NCBI RefSeq assembly: GCF_014805685.1
Contig: NC_060892.1
Coordinates: 8,241,990 to 8,305,989, forward strand
Direction of reading: 5' to 3'
Length of the DNA stretch: 64,000 nucleotides
Origin: Silurus meridionalis
Lineage: Eukaryota; Chordata; Actinopteri; Siluriformes; Siluridae
Shown here piece after piece: positions 1 to 12,200 of the stretch. Position 1 is the first letter of the stretch. Each line of letters starts with the position of its first letter. The notes beneath the pieces are model-generated. The model made no database searches. It worked only from the letters and a program-made list of their open reading frames with translations, and was not told the DNA's origin. The translations under genes and the position numbers were made by a program.

Positions 1-327
1 TTAGGTCTTTTTTTTTCATTTATGTTATTCCAATTTCTGTTTTCAGTGAACATCCAACCCGAGAGCATGATGCAACCACCACCATCATTAATGGTTTTAA
101 CTGAATGTTGAGTTATATTTTGTCCATAGTGAATAAACGCTTTGCTTCTCAAATATTGTCACAGGTCTTCTACCGAATGTCAGGTGTTGCCTTTAAGTCA
201 GCATTTCTCAAAAATCACCTCTGTCTGGCCACTCTCCCATAGCAGTCAGATCTGTAAAGAATTTGTGATATTGTTAGCAGGTGAACTCCATACTGTAACT
301 CCTTCAGTATTTTTCTTGCCCATGTGC

Positions 328-530
328 TCAATTTGAAAGGACAGTCTGATCTGTCTGGGTTGTACTATATATTTTCCACTTAATATAATGGAAATAAGTT
401 ATAATGAATTTCACAGTCCTTAGTGAAAGCTTGAAAGCACTGCTGATCTTTTTATAACCTTCACCAGCTTTTATCCTTCTAACAGCTTCATCTTGAATTT
501 TCACTGGCAATACATTGGTCCTCAGGACAG
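328..530 (-). mobile_element. Tc1-like transposase fragment (N-terminal helix-turn-helix)
   Basis: Read on the minus strand this stretch encodes about 60 residues with the pattern 'RRIKAGEGYKKISSAFKLS', which matches the N-terminal DNA-binding region of Tc1-family transposases (RIxAGEGYKKIS..L). Nothing after the first helix-turn-helix is recognisable and no terminal repeats were found. It is a decayed fragment inside an adamtsl3 intron. Confidence 0.6.
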
Positions 531-594
531 GAGGGCAGTATGACCTGCCATTTTATGGTTGGGGTAGAGAGAGAGCGAGCGAGAGAAAGAGAGC

Positions 595-596
<2 letters not shown>

Positions 597-679
<83 letters not shown>
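597..679. repeat. (GT)n microsatellite
   Basis: About 40 uninterrupted GT units, preceded by a short GAGA/GAGCGA purine tract at 567-596. It is intronic. Confidence 0.97.
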
Positions 680-681
<2 letters not shown>

Positions 682-945
682 GTGCCTTTCAATAGTTTTA
701 TCCCATTCGGAGTGAATTCTCCCTCTTTAGTGCAGGATTGGCTCGACCTTGACTAGGATGAAGTGATTACTGACATTTAATGAATTAATGAAATCCCATT
801 TAAAACTTTTTGTGTTTTAATGGTTTCAGTTTGCTTATTTGACTATAATGGACTATAATATGCATTTTTGTTTTTTTCTTTTTCTTGAGACAATACAACC
901 TAATTAACCATAATATCAAATGCTATATTATACATCTATACTGTA

Positions 946-1165
946 TATGGGGAGGTGTAGCTTAGTTGTTTATGTAGTGGACTTTAGATCTGAAGGTCAT
1001 GAGTTCCAATCTCAGCTACACTAAACTGCCACTCCTGGGCCCCTGAGCAAAGCCCATAACCCCATAGCTGCTTAGGTGAATGAATGAGAAGTCACTGTAA
1101 GAAATTACTGTAAGTCACACTTGATAAGGGCTCTGCCAAATGCCATACATTTAGATGTAAATGTA
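946..1165 (+). mobile_element. tRNA-derived SINE, family 1
   Basis: It has a Pol III A-box-like start (GGTGTAGCTTAGTTG) and a B-box-like GGTCATGAGTTCCAATC, followed by a body with 'CCCCTGAGCAAAGCCCATAACC' wording and a tail ending near TGTAAATGTA. Related copies occur at 8283, 16166, 22138 and 24640 on the plus strand, and at 18085, 47262, 49690, 53515 and 57478 on the minus strand. Confidence 0.75.
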
Positions 1166-2196
1166 TCAAATTCCCGAAGACAATCCACTAATAAACCTGT
1201 AAGAACACAAAACTGTTAAAGTTTGACATAAGCTTCAAAACTAATTTTAGCTGCATTTAGGTATACAGCAATGGCACATGTTATCTAATGATGTTAGCTT
1301 AATTGTTACCATAGGAGGCTACTACTGCTTAGCTAAAGTTGCAGAGTTTAGTTGTTGTTGCTGTTATTTACATTAATAGCAGTTCACATGATGTAGTGCA
1401 TCCTTTACTGCAGGTTATTGTTAGCTAGCCTAAGTTACCTAAGTAACTAAATGTAGGACAAGTTTTGCTGCATAGATTTACTCGTATTAGCAATTTATCA
1501 AACATGCATATAGGCTACTTGATGCTTTACCGTTGACTTAATACAACAAGCTACAAGCTTAGTTATTTAACACTGCTGCTAAGCGGTTGTAAAGAATGAA
1601 GGGCTTTTCAATTTATTCTTGCTTCTGGCAAGACATTATGCATTTAGAATATTAGATTTAGAATACTTTCTCATTTTAACTGCTGAAACTACCCTTGTGC
1701 AGTGATTAATACCGAAGCACATATACATATTTAGAAACGCCAGTAGCACCATGTTAAAATGGCCACTCTCCTCAAATTTATAAACACCTCTGGTGTGTGC
1801 AGAATCCTAAATGCTCAGGGACGATTGGATAAAACGAGGAAAGGAAAACAGAGTAGGTGTGGGGGAATGGTATGATCATGGAGGAAATGAAATATTTTAG
1901 CACTCCATTCCTCTGACATGTCCAGCTGTGCAACATTTGATGAGGATAGATCACAGTGTGTGTTTTTATTATTTAAAAAAATGATGCACAGGGATGCTCT
2001 GGTTTCATCACAAGAACATGAGGCTTGCTTCTATGTTGACCTAACCACATGTCAATGTGGCTTTAGCAATCGTGGATCTAATCCTTTAATATGGCATGTG
2101 AGGATGTGGAAATCACATGCAGTAATTCAGTGGGTCGAATTCTACGGCTGATTTTGTGTCTTTTCTTTTCTCTCTGGTTTTTTTTTTTGGGGATAG
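1166..2196 (+). other. adamtsl3 intron sequence, nothing recognised
   Basis: AT-rich single-copy-looking DNA upstream of the first visible coding exon. I found no exon, RNA gene or named repeat. The 2180-2196 polypyrimidine tract followed by AG is the acceptor of the next exon. Confidence 0.6.
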
Positions 2197-2309
2197 TGCT
2201 GGAGGACTGCATATCGCTAGCCCTGGAGCCAAAGATGTTGGAATCTACAGGTGCACAGCAAACAATGAGTTGGGATCTGATTCTGAAACAACACAGGTGT
2301 TATTGGCTG
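2197..2309 (+). CDS. adamtsl3: adamtsl3 exon a: end of an Ig C2 domain
   Basis: The acceptor is TTTTTGGGGATAG and the donor is GCTG/GTGAGT. The translation includes '[18 protein letters not shown]', the classic F-strand D-x-G-x-Y-x-C signature of an Ig domain with its second cysteine. The first base completes a codon begun in an exon outside the window. The exon ends in phase 1. Confidence 0.9.
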
Positions 2310-5300
2310 GTGAGTTAAAATATATTTACACACTATACAAATTCATACAATCTGTTTTTGCTGTAATTGTCTGACATCTTTCTTTTCTTTGCACAGAACA
2401 CCCCACTATCATGGCTTCGTGGAAAAACATATCCGAGCTGCACAGTGACAACCTGAAAGTGGTAGTAGGAGGCAAAATAAGAACTCCTATTGGTGTCAAT
2501 CTCACTTTGGACTGTCCAGTTACAGGTCAGTGAGAATGACATTCTATTTAGGTACATATTAAAGGTGTGTAGCGCTCCTTCCAAAGTGAAATAATGCCTG
2601 TCTCAGCATTTCCTTAACAATGAGCAATTGTGCAATCAAGTGGTCTAATTAAATTAAAATGGACTATACAATGGACTATACAATGTTATTGTAATTTATA
2701 CTCTATGGACAAAAGTACTGGGACACCTGACCTTTCCTGCCATATGAAATTCTTTTCAAACTTCTACCCCAAACCTGGAGGCACACAATTGTATAGGATG
2801 TCTGCTAAATGCCACAAATGTCTTTTAATGCATTTTAATAACAATTTGTGTTGATCTTGAACTTGGAAAACAGTGCCTAGTGACTGGTTTACATGGTTTG
2901 GTGAGAAAGATCTTGAGAGACCTGCTATAGAACTCTGACCTCAACCCTACTGAACCACTTTGGGAACCTCACCTCACCTACATCAGTACCTCACTTTACT
3001 CACATCCTAGTGGAACATCTTCCCAGAAGAGTGGAGGGAAATATAAGTGAAAATTTGGACAACATGTTTACTGCGATGCTCAAAAAGCACATACCGTACT
3101 TATGACCAGGTGTATATACACTGCTCAAACAAATTTAAGTAACACTTTATTATCAGAGTATAGCTTCAAGCTAATTAAACTTCTGGGATATTAATATGGT
3201 CATTTAGGTAGCAGAGGGGTTTTTTAATCAGTCTGAGCTGCTTTGGTGTTATTGAAATTAACAAGTGCTCTAGAGGGGCAGTGAAATGACCTCCAAAACA
3301 GAAATGGGTTTACAGATGGAGGCCACTGAAATGTTTTCCCTCCTCGTATTTTGTGACTGTTTTTCACTAGTTTTGCATTTGACTTGGGTCAGTGTCACCA
3401 CTGGTAGCATGAGATGATATATGGAGCCTAGTAAAGGTTGCACAAGCAGTCCTCCAGGTTGCCACATCACTACGTGCCATTGCCAGATGGTTTGCCATGT
3501 TTCCCAGCACAGTTTTAGAAGCATGGATGAGATTCCAGGAGATGGACAGTTACTCTAGGAGAGCTGGACAGAGTCATAGAAGGTCTTTGCACAGACCTCT
3601 ACAGGCTAGAAAAGGGCACCCTGGCTGCTATTAGGTATTTTTATGAAATCCTTGGACCTACTGTCAGACCCTATGCTGGTGCAGTGGGTCCTGGATTCCT
3701 CCAGATGCACTACAATGCCCGGCCTTATGTGGCAAGAGTATGAAGGCTTTTCTTATAGGATGATGGAATTGATACCACTGCCTAACCCCCATGCTCTCCT
3801 GACGTAAATCCAATCGAACACCTCTGGGACATTATGTTTCAGCCCATCCAACGCAGCCAGGTTGCACCTTAGTCTGTCCAGAAGCTCAGTGATGCCCTGG
3901 TCCAGATCTGAGAGGAGATACCTTAGGACACCATCTGCTGTCTCATTAGGAGCATGCCCCGGCATTGTCAGGCATTCATACAAGCACTACAAGCACATGG
4001 GAGCCATACAAATTACTGACTACCATTTTGATTTGCTTCAATGAAATTTCGGAATAGCCTACCGCATGATTTGTTTACTTTGATTTTCAGGGATGTCTTT
4101 CAATTCAGCCCCCTGTAGGTTCATAGTTTTCATTTTATTTCAAACTTTGTGGCATCCTTTCGTTCCTAACACATTACCTAGTCCATATCAGTATAGGTAT
4201 CTGGCATGATTTTTTTTTAAAATTCGGAATGGTCACACCTCCTTTACTAGTACCGAGAATAGAGAAATACTGTAACATGCTTTTGCCATGAGTGAAAAGC
4301 CTTCTATTGCCAAAGTGGTGGTTTTTCTCCTTCTGTATAAAAAACACTCAACATTCCAGTGTCATCTTTATTCCCTATTTTTGCTCAACAGAAGGCAAAA
4401 AACTGCCCTCTCGCCTGTCACACAAACTTTGGAAGCGGTTTAAATGCATGGCATGTCTGTGAGAGATCCAGTGCCCTGTTTCTAAATGTATCCCACAATT
4501 AATGGCTCTTGTCCTTAGAGCAGAGCGTAGCGGTAGTGAAAGATTCGGCTAATTACGGAGAAACGTTGTGTAAAGTTAACCAGAGTCTCAGGATGCCGGC
4601 CTTCTGCCATGGGATTTATGCCGTTCCTCATCATTTACCGATGCTAATTTACTGTAACAGAGCGCGGCTCCTGTAGTGTGATTGAACAGTGACGTTTTGT
4701 ACATAAGTCTCAGTTTGTTTTTTTGGGGTTTTTTTTGTCAAGGCCTTTTATTGCAAGTAGTCAAAGGTGAAGGTTTATGGGGTTTAAAGCCCTGGATAGG
4801 ATCCAAAATCCTCTGAGCACCTTTTCCAAAATGTAGTCCTATTTTTTTGTCTCTGTCTGAATCGATCCTGTTCTTGACGTAAAGCACCGCATGTCACCTG
4901 CAGCTCATTCCGTTAAATGAATGACAAAGTGGTTAAGGAATCTAATTGGTGAAGGTAAGGGATGAGGTTGTAAGGGCTGTACGGATGGATTGGTTTGTAA
5001 CTGACCTAGATCATCATAAGTTCCCTTTCAAGTCTGGTTCCTCTCAAGGTTTTTTCCATGTATCGTCTTAAAGAGTTTTCCTTTACCACTGTTACCTCTG
5101 GCTTGCTCATTAGGGATTAACTACACGGATTAAGTTATTTTATGTTTAAAATTTGTTTCCTTAAACTAAATATTTCTCCTTTGTGACAACATCCAATGTA
5201 AAAAAAAAACCCAGCTATATTTTAGTTGAATTGAATTAAACTTTATGTAACATTATGTACATACCATCTATTTCAATGAAAATTATTAGCTAGCTATTGC

Positions 5301-8300
5301 ATCCCATCATGAGTTCCTAAGTTTATAAGAATTATTTTCTTGTAATGTATCAGCCAGTAGGAGAGCACAAGTCTGGGTTTGATAATTCAAGAGTTTATTT
5401 TCATACAGCAGGAAACAGTTACACAATGCAATGAAATTCTTTCTCTGTAAACCCTCATAGCAGAGAAAAAGAGGTATTAAAAATGTACTAATGCAATGTT
5501 GAAATTTTATTGTTACTTCCACTGCATGAACTTCTGTAGCTGAAAATGCCGAAGAAAGCGACTTAAGCAAATTTCACACTGCTGTTATCAGGATAGAACT
5601 TTTAAAACATGACAGTGGGAAATAATAATAAATTAGAATCAATCAGAAATTGTAAGAAATATTTTTTTGCTATAAAAATTATACCAAATACAAGCTGACG
5701 AAGTCTATTTCTATACAACTTCATGCATTTTAAGCATTCAAAAAAAATCAGTTGAAACAAGCAAAATTATCCGCTAATATAAAAAGGCTAGTACAAGCTA
5801 GAAATAAGATCAAAATCTAGCAATATGCTTAATAATCCTATATTTGTTAATATACAATCTAAAAAATAAAACATTTGTTGGGTTTGCCTTTATTCAAGAT
5901 ATTTTCCTTGCAACAATTGAATTTTTGCAGTGCAACTTAAAAAAAAAAAAAAAACACAAAGGTAGCTTAACTTTAACTTAGCGTTCTTGCATGAGTAGCA
6001 GAAGGTCCTTACATGGATAGTAAGGCGTGCGCACGCGCGTGTGTGTGTGTTTTAGGTGTGTTACTAAAAGCCTCTTGCATCACTCTTTATTATAGCTCAA
6101 GTCATTAGCCATAATTACCTTTCTCTCTTTTCTAAAAGAAATCACCTGCTCTATGACTATATCACCCAGAAGATTGCAGTAATACAATAGTGCCCCCTGG
6201 TGAGCACAGGAGCAATACTTAAGCAAAGAAAATACCATTAAAAAAAAAAGAATAATAATTTAATGACTATATTAAGCCATTTTGTATGAACGAATATCTC
6301 ATTTATTTTGTGAACGTGTGCTTAAGCTAGCATATTGTGCGTCAGTCTGGAAATATCTGCCCGGTATTGTTCCCCTCCTGAGGGCTGCAGTATGCTCAGC
6401 AATATGTCAAGGCTAATGTCTCCCCTTTGTAAAATAAGGGGGCTGTAAAGCTCAGACTCAATGCAATGTGCTACTCATTACCTCAGAAGGGGATGTGTCT
6501 CAAGGGAGTAGACTGTAGTGAAGCAATTTGCATTCATTATGCCCATTTGTACGAGTAATTTGTGGCGGTCTGCAGGCCTCGCGCTACTCTGATCCATCCT
6601 ACCAATCACCGTTTAGTCTGCTCTTGTAAATGGCCGCTACTCAAACCCCTTCCAAATCATATATTTGACAGCATTTCTGATCCTAGATCACGTCTCCTCA
6701 ATAATCTTCTAGGATGTGCTTCGGAAATTGGCTCTTTCCAGACCAAAGCTTTGGTAAGTAAGGGTCCTTTAGTGCTTTAATCCTCTTCCATATCATAAAA
6801 GAACTAAATGTCACAAATATTCATGTAAAAAAAAAAGAGCTCTAAGCATATAAAGGAACTTTCTGCGATAGTGTGCAGTGTGCTCTTTTCACTGTCTAAA
6901 AATTTAATCAAAAGCGTAAGAGGGATTTGTAAAGGAAAGGGTGGGACATCTCGTTCTTTATTCGTTTAATCTCTGATCTGATTCCACTTGTGAGCTCAAA
7001 GACCGTCATTAACTTGTATGACCTAAAATGTAGTTTTAAAAGAGGTTTTCTCCATTTTGCCAGGTTAGTTCATGGTAATCCTGCTAGAATACAATAACCC
7101 ATAATACTTTGTTACAACATCTCATGTTTTTAATACAACACTCTTTCTTTCGCTAAAAGTGGGCCAATTTAGTACATCATAATTTGGTCATTTTCCTTGA
7201 AAAACTGCTCCAGCTCTATAATTTTATGGGAGGAATGTCATGTGCACAGCTATTATATATTTTATATATATAAAAACTTATTTCACTGGTTCTTTATAGA
7301 ATTTCGCCATACAAAAATGTTAAACTTTCACTTGAGTAAAAGTGCAAAAGTATTCACCTTTAAACGTACTTAAGTATCCAAGTACTACAGTTTATTATGG
7401 CTATAATGTATTATCATTTTTATCCTTCCTTTAGCCTTCAAATGTACTTAAGGACTGATTTTTACAAAATGTAGTTAAGTAAAAATGAAGATGTTCGACT
7501 TTGAAATGTAGTGAAGTTAAAGTAAAAGTCTCCCCAATTAAAAATACTTCAGTAAAGTATTACATTTGTCATATTTTCATGACATTTACTTTGTTGCTGT
7601 CCACCACTGATTAAAAGACACCTGTTAAAGTTAAAGTTAAAAAATATATATATATATTTGACAGTAAAAGACTGGGAAAAAAGTTCTGTGGACAGATGAC
7701 GTTCTTGGCTCTACATTGACGTTTTTGGCTCTACCAGTACAACTTATGTAAGAATTCAAACAGGAGAGGAGGTGTTAGCAGACTGGGATGTGGAATCAAA
7801 TGGTAGCAGAAGCATATCGGTTGTGGGGTTGTTTTGAAACAGGAAAGGTTGGAGATTCATTCTGGATGAAAGGAATACTAAACCAATATGGCTACCATTC
7901 CATACTACAACTCCATGCTTTTCTATCTGGACTGTGGCGAATTGAAAATGATTTACGATTCAACTAGACAATGAGCTGAATCAAACCCTGTAAGCAATAT
8001 TCAGAGGAAAAACAGTCAGCTAAGGTGTTATCTCTCATGGAATCGCCTGCCCAGTCAACACACCTAAATCCTACTGAACTGCTCTGGGATGCACTGGATT
8101 GCAAGGTCAGAAAGAAATATCTGACTAGTGAAGAAGACCGCTGGCAAGTTTTGCAAAGTATTTTAGATTCATGTTTGGAGAAAAAAACTATTCGGATGGT
8201 AAGTGTGTGTAAAAGTGCTATTGATATAGGATTTTTTAATGAAAATAAAGTATAACAATTTACATATACATTTATATATTTGTTTGGGGAGAGGTGGTAG

Positions 8301-9176
8301 CCTATTGATTAAGCTTTGGACTTTGGATTTTGGGGTTGTGGGTTACCAGGCTGCCACTCTTGGGCCTGATATTATGCCAATATTTAGAAATAACGGTAGC
8401 CGATGGCTGATATGTTTGCCTGATTTTCCAGCAGTTTGGCTGACAGGTAATTAATAAGACTCTCCAAATGTTATTCTCATTCTCTCTCCTAATGTTATAC
8501 TTATTCTCTCTCTGAGGGCAGCATGAATTATATAAGGCTAGATTAAAAAGAAATGATAAGAACTTAAAGCCCGGGACACACCAAGCTGACGGTCAGCCAT
8601 TTGGTAATGTCAAGTGATTTTTGAGTGTCGGTCAGCTTTATTTTTTTTCCACACCGTTGGCTCGAGTCAGACTGCATTAGCTGTTTTTTTATCTGATTCT
8701 GCATGTTGAGCACCGGCGGAGCTCGTCAGCGAGAAAGAGAACTCTGAGTAGCTATTTAGCTAAGCACAGGAGAAAAAATGGAACACGATTGTCATTAATT
8801 ATCTTTTCTTTACAACTTAGCATATATTATTGAAAAGTACATGAATTTGTTAGTAATGATTGTGGCAGGTATAAACGCTGCTTACTTTATATATATACAG
8901 TTTAGCTCATCTGTTTTTTCTTGTTTGGATGCGGAATACAGATTACTGTCACCCGCTGATATGGGAAAGTTATGTTCTCTTACATAAGCACAGAACCAAC
9001 ACACATGGTTTGGTGTGTTAGAAGCGCCTGCTCAATAATTGGCCTAATTCGCAGAACAATTGGCCAATGCCAATTAATTAAAAAATCAAATCAAAAATCT
9101 ACTAACAAGCCAACCCTGTAACAAAACTGCTACAGAAACGGCAAGTAACCCATCCGGCCCTTGTCTCTAAATGTGC

Positions 9177-9270
<94 letters not shown>

Positions 9271-12200
9271 AGATCCTGTTGTCTAATGCAGTGGTCCCCA
9301 ACCTCTTGTCAGTTGGTACCGGGCCGCACAGAAATAATACATATCTTACATTATTTCCGTTTAATTTATTATCTGATTCTGAACAATGTTTTATTTTGGA
9401 AAATTACCGGATTCTCATCGCCACATCTGTCTATGACTCACTCTTTAAGCGTTTCATGATGCCTCTGTCACATGTCTTACCTCCATCCTCTACCTTCTTA
9501 AAGGGGCTGCTCTGGCCGCTAACACAATACATTACCGCTAAATTTAAATCCCTATGCTAGCAAAATATACAAAAAAACAACACAGTGGATTAATGTTTAT
9601 TATTATATTTAGAAAATACCAGTTTTTACGCTGGTTGTATCATTTTATTTTGTTCACCACATTCCCCACATCTTAAATGCCGGTCCCTAAAAAATATTGT
9701 CAGACATTAATCCGGTCCGTGGTGCAAAAAAGGTTGGGGACCACTGATCTAATGTAGGGAGAGACCAGTACTTGTCAAATATTTCTGCAGCTTTTTTAAT
9801 GTTGCTTCAAGGACTCTCGGCTGCCTCCTGGCTAATTTTTTATATTGTTGTTTGACCAATTATGGAGGGACATCCTGTTCTTGGTTACATCATTCTGGTG
9901 CCTCATTTTCTTCACTTGTTAACGATCGCCGCCGAGCATGAAATTCTCATTCTCTGTACCCCTCTCCTGATACATGCTTTCTGGAATCTTCACAGATCAT
10001 GCCTGTGATTTTTTCTGACCATGAGTGATCTTCAGATTTCCTGTTTAATTAGCATCAATTATGGCAGGTGCATTAAAGTTACTCTTGGACCATAATGAAA
10101 TCTCATACACCTTGTGTTTTTTTTTTTTTTTACTTTGGGTTTTGCTGTTGCTTTATCACATTTAAGATGAATATGAGGGTCTTGGTTTCATATTTTGAAA
10201 CATCACAAAAACCTGGAAATTTCTGTGAACTGTAATCCTCTGTAAGTGCTAAATACTATGGGCAAAATTTTGATGTTTTGACTTAAAACCTATGATCTAC
10301 AGACAGACCTTATTTTCTCCCCTGTCTCATTCTGTAAAGTAAATATACGCTGTCTGCAAGCTGTCTCGACAACTTAGTCTACACACAGCAGCTGTTTTGG
10401 CTTGATTAGAAGCAAAACAGCTATAATAATTACATGCCAGTGTGATTTCACTGATTGGAAGTGATCTTTGTGCTTTTCTTGGAGCAGGTGTTCCTCAGCC
10501 GAGAGTAAGCTGGCACCGTTTAGAGGGCAAGCTGAGTGCCAACATTATTTCACTCTCAAATGGGTCTCTGCTTCTTCACAATCTCACGCTTCAAGACGAT
10601 GGCACCTACAGCTGTGTAGCATCCAACCCCATCGGCAAGGCTTCGGCCTCCAGCAGGATCCACATAGCTGGTAAATGTTTCACCACAGTTGTTATTATTC
10701 GGTTCTTCTGTTGAAGGAGAAACCTCACACACACCCAACAGACTTTCACACACGTATATGCAAATAGCAGTGGCGGGCCGTGTATGTATTTTACACCTAG
10801 GCCTTTAGAGATGTCCTTCCTGAATCTGTCCACCACTTAATATCAGCATTGTGATGCCACGGCTATAGAAATCATCGATATTATAGAAAAACGCAGCATA
10901 ACAGAGCACAGCATCACAGACAGTGAGAATAAATGCATTACTAAAGCAAGGAACATAATTAGCACAATTCAACAGGTCTCCTTTTACTGTAGCCACAGCT
11001 GCTACGCCCTCTAACTGAAGCATCAATATTAACCTTAAAAATTATCTCAGCTTTTTTTTTCTTTTAATTAATAAATAAATTAATTTATTAATTTATTTTA
11101 TTTTATTTGTTTATTTGTAGTGCAGAACATAAACAGCAATACTTTTCCCCTTTTTTACATTTTAGAATATGTACATAATGCAAACACACTACTAAATAAA
11201 TCAATAAATAAATAGATTTATTCTTGGGAGGGGTCAAATCTACGTTTTTTAATTACACTTACCTCAGGTTTTTTGTGCGTTACGGTTTTCCTGGGGATTT
11301 AAAATGAAGGTAAATTGCGTATTTTTGTGCAAATTCTATAGGGAAAAAAACCCCCAAAAAATATAAATGGATCATGAAAAAGCTTAATAACTGTTTTAAG
11401 CAACATTTCCGCACTACATCCAGCTTTTCTTATTAAGTCCGTTACCAAATCAATTTCTTCTCCACTGTCAGCTATTTGAAATAAAAAATAAAAAACTATT
11501 AAATCCACAATTTCAGAATACATATTGAGCTTATTCAATTTGTGCACAAGCCATTGTGTAGTTTAAACCATGTGAGAAACCAGAGGAAACTGGAGCAAAC
11601 CAGAATTCACAACCTGTAAAACATCTATACAACCATGTGTAAAAAATGTATACAATAATGTATGAAACATATATGCAAATGATTGTAAAAGTTAAGGAAA
11701 TCTTTCTCTTTTTTCTTCCCCCACTCCTCACCTTCTATTATCATCCACATTCTTGTACAGCTTTCGCTTTCTGGAAATTTTTAATTCCTGTCAAAACTAT
11801 TTGCCTGACTCAAGTGTTTATAAAGAAAAGCAATAGTGACATTTTAGTGTCAAGTGTAAATGTCAAAGTTGTTGTAAAATATGTAAAATATCAAGTTGAA
11901 ATTCTACATTACCTATGGGACCATGCAGATTTTGAGTTTTACTATGAGAAAGGAAATTGGTTTGTTTCTCTGCAATTGATCATAGGCAGGACTCATCCAC
12001 AGCTGCAGAGTCCAAAACTCATTTGCTTTAATGTCTACTATGAGCAGAATGGCGGTCACTAACACTTTCCAAGATAATGGAGCAAAGTGATTAGAGGAAA
12101 TAATGAGACAGCGATTAGAGACAGCCCATAATACATATAATCATATATAATTGTCATCTAATAGTAGGATTTTATGTAATATCCTGTTAAAACAAATGCC

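Noticed and set aside
515..715. ORF with a poly-(Cys-Val) run
   Set aside because: Pure translation of a GT microsatellite. The same applies to TA/TG/AAT-derived frames near 9171, 39635, 41244, 41482, 46298 and 49366.
2091..2318. Alternative frame across the first adamtsl3 exon
   Set aside because: Only the frame carrying the D-x-G-x-Y-x-C Ig signature splices in phase with the next exon.
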